Notes: generated by a model not told the origin, from the letters alone. DNA of 64,000 nucleotides from Prauserella rugosa (GCF_000719975.1 NZ_JOIJ01000004.1:186001-250000); one strand, 5' to 3'; shown: positions 1 to 11,264, counted from the stretch's first letter. Program-made: numbers and translations.

Positions 1-564
1 CACGAGGAGGACGACGATGTCGGCCTCGCCGAGCAAGGTGGGCAGTTCGTCGACGCCGTGCACTCCCTCGCGGGCGGTCATACCGACCATCGTGACGCGG
101 ACGTCGAACGGGGTCATCCGGCGTGCGAGCTGCCTGCCCACGTCGCCCGCACCGACGATGACGGCACGTTTGCCCTGCAGGGTGTCGGTGCCGTGCGGGC
201 GCCACGTGCGTTCGGCCTGGGCCGCCTGGAAGTCCGGCAGTTCGCGGTAGAGCGACAGCAGCGTGGCCATGGCCCACTCCGCGGTGCTCCCGCCGTGCGC
301 GCCGCGGCACGTCGACAGCAGCACCCCGGGCGGGACGATGTCCACCCACTCCTCCGCCCCGGCACTGCGCAGCTGGATGAGCCGCAGTTTCGGCAGGTCG
401 GCGAGGATCTTCTCGGTGACTCCGAACCCGGGCACGAGCACCTCGGCCTCGGCGGCCGCATCGGGCAGCGGCTCGCCGGGTACGTACCGGACACCTCGCA
501 CGCCGTCGACCTCGGAGAGAGCCGTCATACCTTCGTCATCGGGAACCAGAACCGTGATCGCCAT
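1..564 (-). CDS. D-2-hydroxyacid dehydrogenase, C-terminus beyond the window
   Basis: Only the first 188 codons are present; the reading frame is open to base 1. The start is ATG at 564. The N-terminal substrate-binding half is followed by a Rossmann fold with VGAGDVG at residues 137-143, the dinucleotide-binding glycine motif of the D-isomer-specific 2-hydroxyacid dehydrogenase family (SerA, glyoxylate and phosphoglycerate dehydrogenase relatives). The Arg/Glu/His catalytic residues would lie in the missing part. These enzymes interconvert a 2-keto acid and a D-2-hydroxy acid with NAD(P)H. The substrate cannot be told from this fragment. It is divergent from the lipoprotein gene that begins at 638. 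Confidence 0.85.
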   Translation of the reverse strand, partial: MAITVLVPDDEGMTALSEVDGVRGVRYVPGEPLPDAAAEAEVLVPGFGVTEKILADLPKLRLIQLRSAGAEEWVDIVPPGVLLSTCRGAHGGSTAEWAMATLLSLYRELPDFQAAQAERTWRPHGTDTLQGKRAVIVGAGDVGRQLARRMTPFDVRVTMVGMTAREGVHGVDELPTLLGEADIVVLLV

Positions 565-637
565 GGCCCCCATCCTGTCCGACCTCGCCGGACCCGCTTA
601 CTCGAGGCTCACGGGCGGCGACTTACGCTCGTCTACC

Positions 638-1825
638 GTGCGCACCCGACCGCAGCGCAGGTCGTGGCCGCTGGCGATCGCCGTCAGCGGCGTGCTCGTG
701 CTGTCCGGGTGCGCCGATTTCGGTGACGAGGCGGCGGGTGAGAAGTGGTCGGCCGCACCGGAGCTGACCCCCGAGCAGGGCCCGCAGCCGGAGCTGCCCG
801 AGGCGGCGACGCCCGAGGTACCGAGCGCGCCGCAACAGCAGCAGACCGAGGTGCCGCCGCCCGAGGGGTGCAAGGACTTCGACGAGGCCGTCATCGCGAC
901 ATGCCTGGACACGGTGTCGGCCGTGGCGCCGTTGCCCGGCAGTGGGCAGGTGATCAGCGCGCTGGCCGGCGAGCGCAAGAGCGGCCGCGTGATGCTCGTC
1001 GACTCGGAGGGCAAGGAGCAGGAGTTCGCGAAGCTCGACGTCGACGCCTCGGGTGGTGGCGGTCTGACGGGCCTGGCCTTGTCCCCCACCTATTCGGAGG
1101 ACCGGCTCGTCTACGCCTACATCACGACCGCGCAGGACAACCGGGTCGTCCGGTTCGCGCAGGGACAGCCGCCGAAGCCGGTGGTGACGGGCATCCCGAA
1201 GGGCTCGTCCGGCAACGCGGGAGCCCTGCTGGCCACGGCCGACGGTTCGCTGCTGGTGGCGACCGGCGACGCGGGCGACCCGGCCCAGGCGCGTCAGCCA
1301 CGCACCCTGGCGGGCAAGGTGCTGCAGGTGAACGGCACGGGCGATCCGGTGGAGGGTGATTCGCCGGTGCTGGCGTCCGGGTTGACGCAGCCGGGTGGGC
1401 TCTGCCAGACGGCCGACGGCGCGCGCACCTGGGTCACCGACCGCGGCGGCGACAAGGACGCGCTGTACCAGGTCCCTGAGGACGCCGACGGCGGTGCGCT
1501 GCCCGCCGCGGCGTGGACGTGGCCGGACAAGCCGGGCGTGGCCGGGTGCACCGACTGGGCCGATTCGGTGGCGGTGGCCACCGAGTCGGGCGCGAACGTG
1601 CAGAATCTGCCGCTGACTCAGGACGGCTCCGTGGGCGGCGAGCCGCAGGTCATGATGGACGGGGACAACGGCCCGAGTTACGGCAGGCTGGGTGCGCTCG
1701 CGCAGGCCTCCGAGGACGTGGCCATTGCGGGCACGGTGAACAAGGACGGTGGGGACCCGGTGTCGAGTGACGACCGGGTGGTGCTGATCGTGCGGCAGCC
1801 GTCGGGCGGTTCGGGCCGCGACTGA
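638..1825 (+). CDS. Glucose/sorbosone dehydrogenase-like lipoprotein
   Basis: 395 residues from GTG 638. A basic N-terminus and hydrophobic stretch lead to the lipobox LSGC, so Cys25 is probably lipidated and the protein is anchored outside the membrane. A proline- and glutamine-rich linker follows, then a beta-propeller-like domain with segments (GGLTGLALSP, GDAGDP, LAGKVLQVNGTG) typical of the PQQ-dependent glucose/sorbosone dehydrogenase superfamily. The family oxidises aldoses in some members, but many actinobacterial lipoproteins of this type have no assayed activity. A -10-like TACGCT sits 8 bp before the GTG and there is no Shine-Dalgarno sequence, so the mRNA may be leaderless. Confidence 0.8.
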   Translation: MRTRPQRRSWPLAIAVSGVLVLSGCADFGDEAAGEKWSAAPELTPEQGPQPELPEAATPEVPSAPQQQQTEVPPPEGCKDFDEAVIATCLDTVSAVAPLPGSGQVISALAGERKSGRVMLVDSEGKEQEFAKLDVDASGGGGLTGLALSPTYSEDRLVYAYITTAQDNRVVRFAQGQPPKPVVTGIPKGSSGNAGALLATADGSLLVATGDAGDPAQARQPRTLAGKVLQVNGTGDPVEGDSPVLASGLTQPGGLCQTADGARTWVTDRGGDKDALYQVPEDADGGALPAAAWTWPDKPGVAGCTDWADSVAVATESGANVQNLPLTQDGSVGGEPQVMMDGDNGPSYGRLGALAQASEDVAIAGTVNKDGGDPVSSDDRVVLIVRQPSGGSGRD

Positions 1826-1853
1826 CGCCCCCGGCTCGGGCGGTGCGCGGAGG

Positions 1854-2366
1854 TCAGCGACGTCGGCGGGCGGGGCGGCGCCGTCGGGTTTCGGCTCGGA
1901 GCGCGCGCACGTCGAGGACGGCGAACACGAGGCTGGCGAGGGCGGCGAGCGCGCCGAGGTATCTCCCGGTCCCTGCGGCGACGGTGACGCCGCTGGCTTC
2001 GAGCACGGCGCGTTCTTCGGCGCCGAACTGCCATTCGATGTAGATCCAGCCGAATGCGGCGCAGAGCGCGGCGACGACGGCGGCGATGAGCCACAGTTGC
2101 GGCAGGCCGCCGGTGCGGGCGGCGTGGATTCGGCCGATGGCCGCGACGGTGCCACCGGCTGCAGCGATGAGCAGGGGCGGGAACCAGCCGAGGAATGTCG
2201 CCCGCCATACCGAGCGCGTGACGTCGCCGGGTGGCAGTTCGGCGAGCGCGGCTTGCACGTCGGGGTTGGCGGAGGAGAGCACGGTCCAGGGCAGGAACAA
2301 CGAGATGACGGCGAGCACCGCAGCCGCGAGCCCGCCGATCCCCTGCCACGAAGGCCGAGCGATCAC
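1854..2366 (-). CDS. Four-helix membrane protein of unknown function
   Basis: 170 residues from GTG 2366, chosen because GGAAGG lies 7 bp upstream. Hydrophobic helices are visible at about residues 11-31, 59-80, 90-110 and 132-152, and the C-terminus is an Arg-rich cytoplasmic tail (RRRRPARRRR). Between helices 1 and 2 is a polar, presumably external loop. I do not recognise a named family. The gene is convergent with the lipoprotein gene, 28 bp apart, and lies downstream of gatB on the same strand across a repeat-rich gap. Confidence 0.7.
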   Translation of the reverse strand: MIARPSWQGIGGLAAAVLAVISLFLPWTVLSSANPDVQAALAELPPGDVTRSVWRATFLGWFPPLLIAAAGGTVAAIGRIHAARTGGLPQLWLIAAVVAALCAAFGWIYIEWQFGAEERAVLEASGVTVAAGTGRYLGALAALASLVFAVLDVRALRAETRRRRPARRRR

Positions 2367-2420
2367 GAATACACCTTCCAGCTCACGAAGACCTGTGCCC
2401 TTCGGCCCCCGCACCCCAGC

Positions 2421-2541
2421 AAGGCAAGCCGCGTTGCGCCAGAAACCCCAGCGCCAGGCGACCCGCGTTGCGCCAGAACCACAGCGGCAAGGCGAGCCAC
2501 GTTGCGCCACCAACCACAGCGGCAGGTGAGCCGCCGCTGCG
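2421..2541. repeat. 34-bp-period array with CGTTGCG core
   Basis: The 7-mer CGTTGCG occurs at 2432, 2466 and 2500, exactly 34 bp apart, with shared flanks (AAGGC-AGCC before; CCA-AACC-CAGCG after). A decayed fourth copy, CGCTGCG, is at 2535. It lies in the 314-bp gap 2367-2680 between gatB and the membrane protein. The core overlaps the CGTGTTGCG core of the 21-bp arrays elsewhere in the window. Apart from this array and the dyad at 2573-2658 I see nothing in the gap. Confidence 0.75.
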
Positions 2542-2572
2542 ACCGCCCGAGCAACCGGCGCCGCCGGGGGTT

Positions 2573-2658
2573 CTGAGTGGTCCTCTCGCGAGGACAGCCC
2601 TGACGTGGTGAATTGGACATTCATGAGGAAGGGGGCCCGGAGCGAGAGGGCCACTCAG
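2573..2658. repeat. Composite inverted repeat downstream of gatB
   Basis: The arms at 2573-2589 and 2642-2658 (CTGAGTGG...CTCTCGC and its complement) match at 16 of 17 positions, the exception being able to form G-U. Inside are a 6-bp stem (GTCCTC/GAGGAC, 2580-2595) and a TGAAT...ATTCA dyad. It begins 22 bp past the gatB stop and could act as its terminator, though there is no U-tract. Short palindromes of this style recur in actinomycete intergenic DNA. Confidence 0.6.
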
Positions 2659-2680
2659 GTTCCCCTACCCGCACCGCCTA

Positions 2681-4189
2681 TCAAGCCGCTCCAACACGTT
2701 CCAAAATAAGCTCGCGAACACGAGCGGCGTCGGCCTGCCCCTTGGTGGCCTTCATAACGGCGCCGACGATGGCGCCTGCGGCCTGCACCTTGCCGCCGCG
2801 GATCTTGTCGGCGACGTCGGGTTGGGCGGCGAGGGCTTCGTCGACGGCGGCGAGGAGGGCCGAGTCGTCGGAGACGACCTTGAGGCCGCGTTTCTCGATG
2901 ACCTGGTCGGGGTCTCCTTCGCCGTCGAGGACGCCGTCGACGACCTGGCGGGCGAGTTTGTTGGTGAGTTCGCCGGAGCCGACGAGTTCGATGACGCGTG
3001 CGACCTGGGCCGGGGTGATGGCCAGGTCGCCGAGTTCGACCTCGCGGGTGCTGGCCTGTTGGTTGAGGTATTGGACCCACCAGCTGCGGGCGTCGGCTTG
3101 GCTGGCGCCTGCGTCGACGGTGGCGGCGACGAGGTCGATGGCGCCGGTGTTGACGAGGTCGCGGAGTTCCTCGTCGGTCAGGTTCCAGTCGTCCTGGATG
3201 CGTTTGCGGCGTTCCCAGGGCATCTCGGGGATGGTGGCGCGCAGCTGTTCGACCCATTCCCTGGACGGTGCGATGGGGACGAGGTCGGGTTCGGGGAAGT
3301 ACCGGTAGTCCTCGGCGGTCTCCTTGGCGCGGCCGGCGGCGGTGGTGCCGTCGGCTTCCTGGAAGTGCCGGGTCTCCTGCTTGATGGAGCCGCCGTCGGC
3401 GAGGATCGCGGCGTGCCGGGTCATCTCGTACCGCACGGCGCGTTCGACGCTGCGCAGCGAGTTGACGTTCTTGGTCTCGGTGCGGGTGCCGAACTCGGTC
3501 GCGCCCTTGGGCATGAGTGAGACGTTGGCGTCGCAGCGCAGCGAGCCCTGGTCCATGCGGACGTCGGAGACGTCCATGGCGCGCAGCAGGTCGCGCAGCG
3601 CGGTCACGTACGCGCGGGCGACCTCGGGGGCGCGCGCGCCCATGCCGACGAGGGGTTTGGTGACGATCTCGATGAGCGGCACGCCGGCACGGTTGTAGTC
3701 GAGCAGGGAGTGCTCTGCGCCGTGGATGCGGCCCGTGGCGCCGCCGACGTGCAGCGACTTGCCGGTGTCCTCCTCCATGTGGGCGCGTTCGATCTCGACG
3801 CGCACCGTCTCCCCGTCGTCGAGTACGACGTCGAGGTAGCCGTCGAAGGCGATCGGCTCGTCGTACTGCGAGGTCTGGAAGTTCTTCGGCATGTCCGGGT
3901 AGAAGTAGTTCTTCCGGGCGAACCGGCACCATTCGGCGATCTCGCAGTTCAGTGCGAGGCCGATGCGAATGGCGGATTCGACGGCGGTGCCGTTGACGAC
4001 GGGCAGGGCGCCGGGAAGGCCGAGGCACACCGGGCAGACATTGGTGTTCGGGTCGCCGCCGAAGGCGTTGGCGCAGCCGCAGAACATCTTGGTCTTCGTC
4101 GACAGCTCGACGTGCACCTCGAGGCCGAGCACCGGGTCGTAGCGCTCGACGACCTCGTCGTAGTCCATGAGTTCAACCGTGGTGGTCAC
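2681..4189 (-). CDS. gatB: Asp-tRNA(Asn)/Glu-tRNA(Gln) amidotransferase subunit B
   Basis: 502 residues, the usual GatB length. The N-terminal kinase-like domain opens with [23 protein letters not shown] and carries the CxC...CxVC zinc-type cysteines ([16 protein letters not shown]); the C-terminal YqeY/tail domain recognises tRNA. GatB phosphorylates Glu or Asp on misacylated tRNA so that GatA-derived ammonia can amidate it in the cytoplasm. It is last in gatC-gatA-gatB: its GTG start overlaps the gatA stop by 4 bp (GTGA), implying translational coupling. Confidence 0.97.
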   Translation of the reverse strand: MTTTVELMDYDEVVERYDPVLGLEVHVELSTKTKMFCGCANAFGGDPNTNVCPVCLGLPGALPVVNGTAVESAIRIGLALNCEIAEWCRFARKNYFYPDMPKNFQTSQYDEPIAFDGYLDVVLDDGETVRVEIERAHMEEDTGKSLHVGGATGRIHGAEHSLLDYNRAGVPLIEIVTKPLVGMGARAPEVARAYVTALRDLLRAMDVSDVRMDQGSLRCDANVSLMPKGATEFGTRTETKNVNSLRSVERAVRYEMTRHAAILADGGSIKQETRHFQEADGTTAAGRAKETAEDYRYFPEPDLVPIAPSREWVEQLRATIPEMPWERRKRIQDDWNLTDEELRDLVNTGAIDLVAATVDAGASQADARSWWVQYLNQQASTREVELGDLAITPAQVARVIELVGSGELTNKLARQVVDGVLDGEGDPDQVIEKRGLKVVSDDSALLAAVDEALAAQPDVADKIRGGKVQAAGAIVGAVMKATKGQADAARVRELILERVGAA

Positions 4190-5688
4190 TTGGCGGCCTC
4201 CAGTTCCCCCAGCTTGTCGAGCACAGGGCCACGCGCGGCCTCGTAGGCGGCGCCGACCCGGTAGAGGCGGTCATCGGCGAGCGCGGGTGCCATGATCTGC
4301 AGCCCCACCGGCAGGCCGTCCTCGTCGGACAGACCACTGGGGACGCTCATGGCGGCGTTGCCCGCGAGGTTCGTGGGGATCGAACAGATGTCGTTGAGAT
4401 ACATGGCGAGCGGGTCGTCGACCTTCTCACCGATCTTGAACGGGGTGACGGGCGTGGTCGGCGAGACCAGCACGTCGACCTTCTCGAACGCGGCGGCGAA
4501 GTCGCGCGTGATCAGCGTGCGCACCTTCTGCGCCGAACCGTAGTAGGCGTCGTAGTAGCCGGACGACAGCGCGTAGGTGCCGAGCATGACGCGGCGCTTG
4601 ACCTCGGCGCCGAAGCCTTCCTCACGGGTCAGCGACATGACCTCTTCGGCGCTGTGGCTGCCGTCGTCGGCCACGCGCAGGCCGTAGCGCATGGCGTCGA
4701 ACCGGGCGAGGTTCGACGAGCACTCGCTCGGCGCGATGAGGTAGTAGGCGGGCAGCGCGTAGGTGAAGTTGGGGCACGAGACCTCGACGACCTCGGCGCC
4801 CAGTTCCTTGAGCTGCGCCACGGCCGCTTCGAACGAGCGCAGCACGCCGCCCTGGTACCCCTCGCCGGACAGCTCCCTGACCACGCCGACGCGGACGCCG
4901 CTCAGGTCGCCGCGGGCGCCCTCACGTGCGGCGTCGACGACGGCCGGCACGGGCGCGTCGATGGACGTGGCGTCCATGGGGTCGTGCCCGCCGATCACCT
5001 CGTGCAGCAGCGCCGCGTCGAGCACCGTGCGGGCGCACGGACCCGCCTGGTCGAGCGACGAGGAGAAGGCCACGAGTCCGTAGCGGGACACGCCACCGTA
5101 GGTGGGCTTCACGCCGACGGTGGCGGTGACCGCGGCGGGCTGGCGGATCGATCCGCCGGTGTCGGTGCCGATGGCCAGCGGCGCCTCGTAGGCGGCCAGG
5201 GAGGCCGACGAACCGCCACCGGAGCCGCCGGGGATGCGGTCGAGGTCCCACGGGTTGCGCGTGGGACCGAACGCCGAGTTCTCCGTCGACGAGCCCATCG
5301 CGAACTCGTCCATGTTGGTCTTGCCGAGGATCGGCACGCCCGCCTCGCGCAGCCGCCGCGTGACGGTGGCGTCGTAGGGCGGCAGCCAGCCCTCGAGGGT
5401 CTTCGAACCGCAGGTCGTGGGCACACCCTTGGTGGTGAGCACGTCCTTGAGCGCCAGCGGGACGCCGGCCAGCGGTGACGCGGGCGCCTGCCCCGCCGCG
5501 ACGGCCGCGTCGACGGACCTGGCGGCCTCGAGCGCGCCCTCGGAGTCGACGTGCAGGAAGGCGTGGACGTCCCCGTCGACCTCGGCGATGCGGTCGAGGT
5601 GGGCCTGGGTCGTCTCGGCGGCCGACACCTCACCGGCGTGGATCTTCTCCGCGAGCTCGGCCGCGGTGAGCCTGGTCAGATCGCTCAC
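4186..5688 (-). CDS. gatA: Asp-tRNA(Asn)/Glu-tRNA(Gln) amidotransferase subunit A
   Basis: 500 residues from GTG 5688, which overlaps the gatC stop by 4 bp. It is an amidase-signature protein: the catalytic Lys lies in [12 protein letters not shown], the Gly/Ser-rich signature is [12 protein letters not shown], and the acyl-enzyme serine lies in [10 protein letters not shown]. GatA hydrolyses glutamine and channels ammonia to GatB. The frame continues upstream of 5688, but that extension overlaps gatC in another frame, and the sequence from [15 protein letters not shown] is where GatA homology begins. Confidence 0.97.
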   Translation of the reverse strand: MSDLTRLTAAELAEKIHAGEVSAAETTQAHLDRIAEVDGDVHAFLHVDSEGALEAARSVDAAVAAGQAPASPLAGVPLALKDVLTTKGVPTTCGSKTLEGWLPPYDATVTRRLREAGVPILGKTNMDEFAMGSSTENSAFGPTRNPWDLDRIPGGSGGGSSASLAAYEAPLAIGTDTGGSIRQPAAVTATVGVKPTYGGVSRYGLVAFSSSLDQAGPCARTVLDAALLHEVIGGHDPMDATSIDAPVPAVVDAAREGARGDLSGVRVGVVRELSGEGYQGGVLRSFEAAVAQLKELGAEVVEVSCPNFTYALPAYYLIAPSECSSNLARFDAMRYGLRVADDGSHSAEEVMSLTREEGFGAEVKRRVMLGTYALSSGYYDAYYGSAQKVRTLITRDFAAAFEKVDVLVSPTTPVTPFKIGEKVDDPLAMYLNDICSIPTNLAGNAAMSVPSGLSDEDGLPVGLQIMAPALADDRLYRVGAAYEAARGPVLDKLGELEAAK

Positions 5689-5984
5689 TGTTCCTCCCCC
5701 AGAATGCGCGGGACGCGGAACCGTCCCTCTTCGGCCGCGGGCGCCCCGGACAGGGCCTCGTCCTGGGTCAGCCCCGTGCGGACCTCGTCGGGACGGAAGA
5801 CGTTGGTCAGCGGCACGGCATGGGACGTCGGCGGGATGTCGTCGCCCGCCACCTCGCCGACCTTGGCCACCGCGTCCAGGATCTGGTCGAGCTGGCCTGC
5901 GAAGGTGTCCAGCTCCTCCTCGGTGACGGCCATCCTGGCCAGTTTCGCGAGGTGCGCGACCTCGTCGCGGGAAATGTTCGACAC
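5685..5984 (-). CDS. gatC: Asp-tRNA(Asn)/Glu-tRNA(Gln) amidotransferase subunit C
   Basis: 99 residues from GTG 5984 ([21 protein letters not shown]), the typical GatC N-terminal helix, ending with the family's FRVPRILGE motif. GatC is a small belt that wraps around GatA and GatB and stabilises the complex. It is first in the operon and overlaps gatA. Its leader (5985 upward) contains a 7-bp stem-loop at 6013-6034. Confidence 0.95.
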   Translation of the reverse strand: MSNISRDEVAHLAKLARMAVTEEELDTFAGQLDQILDAVAKVGEVAGDDIPPTSHAVPLTNVFRPDEVRTGLTQDEALSGAPAAEEGRFRVPRILGEEQ

Positions 5985-6355
5985 GCAGCTGACTCCGATG
6001 GGATGTGTCGGACCGCAGGATCGCCGACCTGCGGAATCGTCTCTTCTCCCCGGGAAGTCTATGGCGGGCCGGACACGCGGGTTCGGCCGGGCGGGTGGTC
6101 GCAGGAAGGCTGGCAGAGTGGACGAGGAGGACACGGCGTGAGGCGCACCGGCGGCGGCTATATCCGGGCGTCGTGTTCTGCGACAATCACCGCCCTGGCG
6201 GCAGCCCGCCACCGTGGGTGCGGGGGCGGCCCGACGACGGACATGACCATACGACCTGACGTGACGAGGTCCGCGATACCCGCATGAGCTGCGAGAACAC
6301 GCTCGCACAGCCACCGGGTTTCCCGCTCCTCGCACCTGCTCGAAGGGAGACCGCG
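5985..6355. promoter_or_regulatory. Divergent promoter region of gatCAB and the ACT gene
   Basis: A 371-bp non-coding stretch between divergent genes. It holds a perfect 7-bp stem CCGCAGG/CCTGCGG with an 8-nt loop (6013-6034) in the gatC leader, and an AT-richer TATATC at about 6159-6164. No open frame here looks like a real gene and I see no tRNA. Promoter positions are not resolved. Confidence 0.4.
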
Positions 6356-7012
6356 GTGTCGTTCCTGATCCGTGTGCAGCTGCCGGACACCCCCGGCATT
6401 CTCGGAGCGATCGCCACCGCGCTCGGCACGGCGGGTGCCGACATCCTCAGCGTCGACGTCGTGGAGCGCAGCGGGGGTGTCGCCATCGACGACCTCGTGG
6501 TCGACCTGCCGTCGGACCGGCTGCCCGACGCGCTCATCACCGCGGCCGAGAGCGTCGAGGGCGTCGAGGTGGACGCCGTGCGGCCGTACGCGGGCGTGCT
6601 CGACACGCACAGTGAGCTCGAGCTGGTCGAGGAGGTCGCGGCTCAGCCCGCGACCGGGTTGGCCGTGCTCGCCGACGGCGTCCCGAAGATCATGCACGCG
6701 GGGTGGTCGGTGATCGTGCACCGCACGTCGGAGGGCGGTGTCGAACGGCTGGCCGCGTCGGGCGCGGCGCCGGAGACGCGACTGCAGGACGTTCCGTGGC
6801 TGCCGCTCGAACGGGCGACGATCCTCGACGGCGAGGAGAACTGGATCCCGGAGACCTGGCGTGAGCTCGGCACCGAGCTGGCCGCCACCCCGTTGGGCAA
6901 GCCCGACCTGGTGTTGTTGGTCGGCAGGCCGGGCGGCCCGATGTTCCGCGCTGCGGAGGTGGCACGGCTGGCGCATCTGGCCGGCATCGTCGCGGTGGTC
7001 CTCGACGGCTGA
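6356..7012 (+). CDS. ACT-domain amino-acid-binding protein
   Basis: 218 residues from GTG 6356, preceded by AAGGGAG at a good spacing. The first 70 residues ([21 protein letters not shown]...[10 protein letters not shown]) are a clear ACT domain, a small ligand-sensing fold that usually binds amino acids. The rest is a conserved, unnamed domain. The homologous position next to gatC and ligA in mycobacteria (Rv3013, from memory) carries the same kind of protein. Function is unknown; a sensor of free amino acid linked to translation is a guess from context. Confidence 0.85.
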   Translation: MSFLIRVQLPDTPGILGAIATALGTAGADILSVDVVERSGGVAIDDLVVDLPSDRLPDALITAAESVEGVEVDAVRPYAGVLDTHSELELVEEVAAQPATGLAVLADGVPKIMHAGWSVIVHRTSEGGVERLAASGAAPETRLQDVPWLPLERATILDGEENWIPETWRELGTELAATPLGKPDLVLLVGRPGGPMFRAAEVARLAHLAGIVAVVLDG

Positions 7013-7103
7013 GTTCCCTGGGTCGAGGGCGGGCGTGTCCGGGGAGAGCGGCGATCGGGGGCCCGATGGCGGGTCCGGGGAACGGGACTCGGGAGCGAGC
7101 CCC

Positions 7104-7715
7104 ATGGGGAAGTCGGGCGCCGTCGATCGGGCCGAGGAGTTCGAGCGCAGGCTGACGGTGCCGGTGCTCGTCGCCGCGTTGGCTTCGATCCCCGCGGTGT
7201 TCCTGACCAGGACAGACGGCGTGACGGCGGCGATCGGCATCGCGCTGAACTGGGCGTCGCTGGCGGTGCTGGTCGGCGAGTCGGCGGGGTTGCTGTGGTT
7301 GTCCGGCAGCGTCCAGGTCTGGTTGCAGCGCTACCGCTGGCAGCTGATCGTGGCCGCCGCGGCGGTGCCGGCGGTGGTGTTCGTCGTCGGACCGTTGCAG
7401 GTGTTGCGGCTCGCGCTGCTGCTCGGTGGGTTCCACATTCTGCGGGCACGCAGGATCGTCCGTGCGGGCCGACTGGTGGTCGATCGCCTCGGCCTGAGCG
7501 CGCGGCGGGCACGGTGGGTGTTCGCCGGGGTGATCGTCATGGCGGCCGGGTTCACAGCGATCGTGTTGGCCGATCCGGAGTCGCGCAGCAGGCGCGTGGT
7601 CGACTGGTTCGTCGACCGCATCGGGCCGGTGCCGACCGTGGTGGTGGCGGTGGTGGCCGCGGCGGTGGTCTACACCGTCGTCCGGCTGATCACCCGCACC
7701 CGCGGCGACCACTGA
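7104..7715 (+). CDS. Voltage-sensor-like membrane protein without a pore
   Basis: 203 residues from ATG 7104 with GGGAG upstream. Hydrophobic segments lie at about 18-35, 41-67, 79-96, 138-156 and 177-195. The segment around 97-124 (LQVLRLALLLGGFHILRARRIVRAGRLV) has basic residues spaced through hydrophobic ones, as in an S4 voltage-sensing helix, and acidic residues lie near the other helices. No TVGYG-type selectivity filter is present. It may be a reduced ion-channel relative, but this is an inference from residue pattern alone. Confidence 0.6.
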   Translation: MGKSGAVDRAEEFERRLTVPVLVAALASIPAVFLTRTDGVTAAIGIALNWASLAVLVGESAGLLWLSGSVQVWLQRYRWQLIVAAAAVPAVVFVVGPLQVLRLALLLGGFHILRARRIVRAGRLVVDRLGLSARRARWVFAGVIVMAAGFTAIVLADPESRSRRVVDWFVDRIGPVPTVVVAVVAAAVVYTVVRLITRTRGDH

Positions 7716-7747
7716 GCCGGCGTCCACTGAGCCGGCGACCACTGTGC
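7703..7747. repeat. Three 15-bp tandem repeats at a gene 3' end
   Basis: Three consecutive copies of CGGCGACCACTGAGC with one or two changes each (7703-7717, 7718-7732, 7733-7747). The first copy contains the last codons and the stop of the preceding membrane-protein gene, so slippage has probably duplicated its stop region. Confidence 0.8.
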
Positions 7748-7804
7748 CGCGGCGCAGGGCCCGCTCGGTGGGTGCGGCTCACGTGCGGCTCATGTGCGGG
7801 ACGG

Positions 7805-8299
7805 TCACAGGTCCAGGGAGAAGGCCAGGAGCGGGATCGCGGGGTACGGGCTCCAGTCGCGCTCCGGGCAGCGGACGAAGCCGAGCCGTTGGTAGAGGCG
7901 GTGCGCCGTGGTCATCCGGTCGCGGCTGCTCAACACGACGCGGTGGGCCCTGCGCTGCCGGGCGATGTCGATGACCGCCCTGGTGAGCGCCTCGCCGACA
8001 CCACGGCCCTGTGCGCCTGGCGCCACGGCGAGCATGCGGAACTCGACCTCGCCGTCGCGGGCGACCTCCGCCTTCGGCGACCCCGCGGCCGCGACGGTCA
8101 CCGACCCGAGCACCTGGTCGTCGTCGTCGACGGCGACCAGCACGTCGGCGCTGGCGGCACGGCCCGCGACGTCGCGCAGGCTCGCCGCGTACCCCGGCTC
8201 GTCGTCGAGATGCCCGCCGACCGTGTACGCGGTCACCGTCAACTCCCCGACGACCTCGTACTCGGCAGGCACCGCAGGCCGAACCCGGATGTCACTCAT
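7805..8299 (-). CDS. GNAT-family N-acetyltransferase
   Basis: 164 residues. It has the acetyl-CoA pyrophosphate-binding motif V/A-APGAQGRGVGEALT (Q/RxxGxG/A) after beta strand 4 (FRMLAVAP), and a C-terminal Tyr/Gly-Phe segment (LYQRLGFVRC) typical of the fold. The substrate is unknown. The start, [11 protein letters not shown], overlaps the end of hepT by 8 bp and lies inside one copy of a 49-bp direct repeat; a second, orphan copy of the same start codons lies next to the ligA stop at about 9028. Confidence 0.88.
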   Translation of the reverse strand: MSDIRVRPAVPAEYEVVGELTVTAYTVGGHLDDEPGYAASLRDVAGRAASADVLVAVDDDDQVLGSVTVAAAGSPKAEVARDGEVEFRMLAVAPGAQGRGVGEALTRAVIDIARQRRAHRVVLSSRDRMTTAHRLYQRLGFVRCPERDWSPYPAIPLLAFSLDL

Positions 8300-8314
8300 C
8301 GCCCGCGACCTCGG
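8266..8314. repeat. 49-bp direct repeat, left copy
   Basis: 48 of 49 bases match 9001-9049; the one difference is A8282 versus G9017. This copy encodes both the last residues of HepT (EVAGDE, stop) and, in another frame, the first residues of the GNAT protein ([11 protein letters not shown]). The two copies bracket mntA-hepT. Confidence 0.95.
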
Positions 8315-8651
8315 TAATAGCCGTCAATCGGCGCCGGATCGCGTCCGCAAGCGGCGCTGCGTGATTGTCGACCACGTCGACGATGATCGCCGTATCGATG
8401 CGGAAATACTCGTGAATGACAATGTTGCGCAAACCAGCAATGCTATGCCAAGACGTCGCAGCGAACTCCGCGCGCATCTCCTGCGACAGCGCCTTGGCAG
8501 CTTCCCCAGCAACAGCCAGGTTCCGCAGGATCGCGTCCAGCGCCATATCAGCGAGGACAACGTCGTCGGCGTCCAGATGTGTGCGGAACGTCAGACACCG
8601 ATCCAACGCAGCCAGGACGTCACCCAGGCGCTCGATATCGGACCGGCTCAC
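8292..8651 (-). CDS. hepT: HepT-like HEPN ribonuclease toxin
   Basis: 119 residues, all-helical HEPN fold (formerly DUF86). The motif RX4HXY is exact: Arg75, His80 and Tyr82 in RNIVIHEY. In characterised HepT proteins Arg and His form the RNase site and the Tyr is AMPylated by the MntA antitoxin. It is translationally coupled to mntA (4-bp overlap). Its last seven residues come from a duplicated piece of the ligA 3' end, so the original C-terminus was replaced or extended when the module inserted. Confidence 0.92.
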   Translation of the reverse strand: MSRSDIERLGDVLAALDRCLTFRTHLDADDVVLADMALDAILRNLAVAGEAAKALSQEMRAEFAATSWHSIAGLRNIVIHEYFRIDTAIIVDVVDNHAAPLADAIRRRLTAITEVAGDE

Positions 8652-8968
8652 AGCGCGACAGCCTCCGCACGAGCCGTCATCGAGACCTGTTCCCGCAGCA
8701 GTTCATCGCATACCACGTCCACGCGAAGACCGAGAAGCTCGCCGAGCTCGTCACTCATGCCGGCGATCCGCAGCAACGGATTCCCAGCATCCGGATCGAG
8801 GTCCACGATGATGTCGATGTCGCTGTCCGGGCCCGCGTCCCCGCGTGCGACCGAGCCGAACACACGTGGATTCGACGCGCCGTAGCGCTGGACGACCGCC
8901 GACACCTCGTCACTCCTGAGCCTGAGCATCGCCCGGAGGCTGCGAGAACGCGGTGTGGCTTGTTCCAT
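8648..8968 (-). CDS. mntA: MntA-like minimal nucleotidyltransferase antitoxin
   Basis: 106 residues from ATG 8968. The motif GSX10DXD is exact (Gly38, Ser39, Asp50, Asp52 in GSVARGDAGPDSDID), as required for nucleotide transfer. In type VII systems MntA neutralises HepT by adding AMP to its tyrosine. It precedes hepT on the same strand and overlaps it by 4 bp. Immediately upstream is the orphan GNAT start and the second copy of the direct repeat. Confidence 0.92.
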   Translation of the reverse strand: MEQATPRSRSLRAMLRLRSDEVSAVVQRYGASNPRVFGSVARGDAGPDSDIDIIVDLDPDAGNPLLRIAGMSDELGELLGLRVDVVCDELLREQVSMTARAEAVAL

Positions 8969-9000
8969 ACACCCAGGATAACCACCGTTGGCCGGATAAC

Positions 9001-11168
<2,168 letters not shown>

Positions 11169-11220
11169 TCAGGGGCACCGACATTCCGCCGACCCACTCC
11201 GATGCGTGAGGGACCGAGAC

Positions 11221-11264
11221 TCAGGGGTTCAGGGCTCAAGGGCTCAAGGGCTCAGGGGTTCAGG
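11221..11264. repeat. Degenerate 7-8 bp tandem repeat upstream of ligA
   Basis: Six tandem variants of TCAGGGCT/TCAGGGGT/TCAAGGGC fill the short gap between ligA and the gene upstream and run into that gene's stop codon. Probably a slippage-prone microsatellite. Confidence 0.7.

Noticed and set aside
4186..6186. Long N-terminal extension of GatA
   Set aside because: The extra codons overlap gatC in a different frame, and the GTG at 5688 overlaps the gatC stop as expected for a coupled operon.
5985..6355. tRNA gene or small ORF in the gatC/ACT gap
   Set aside because: No cloverleaf arms or TTCGA-type T loop; the frames present have shadow-like composition.
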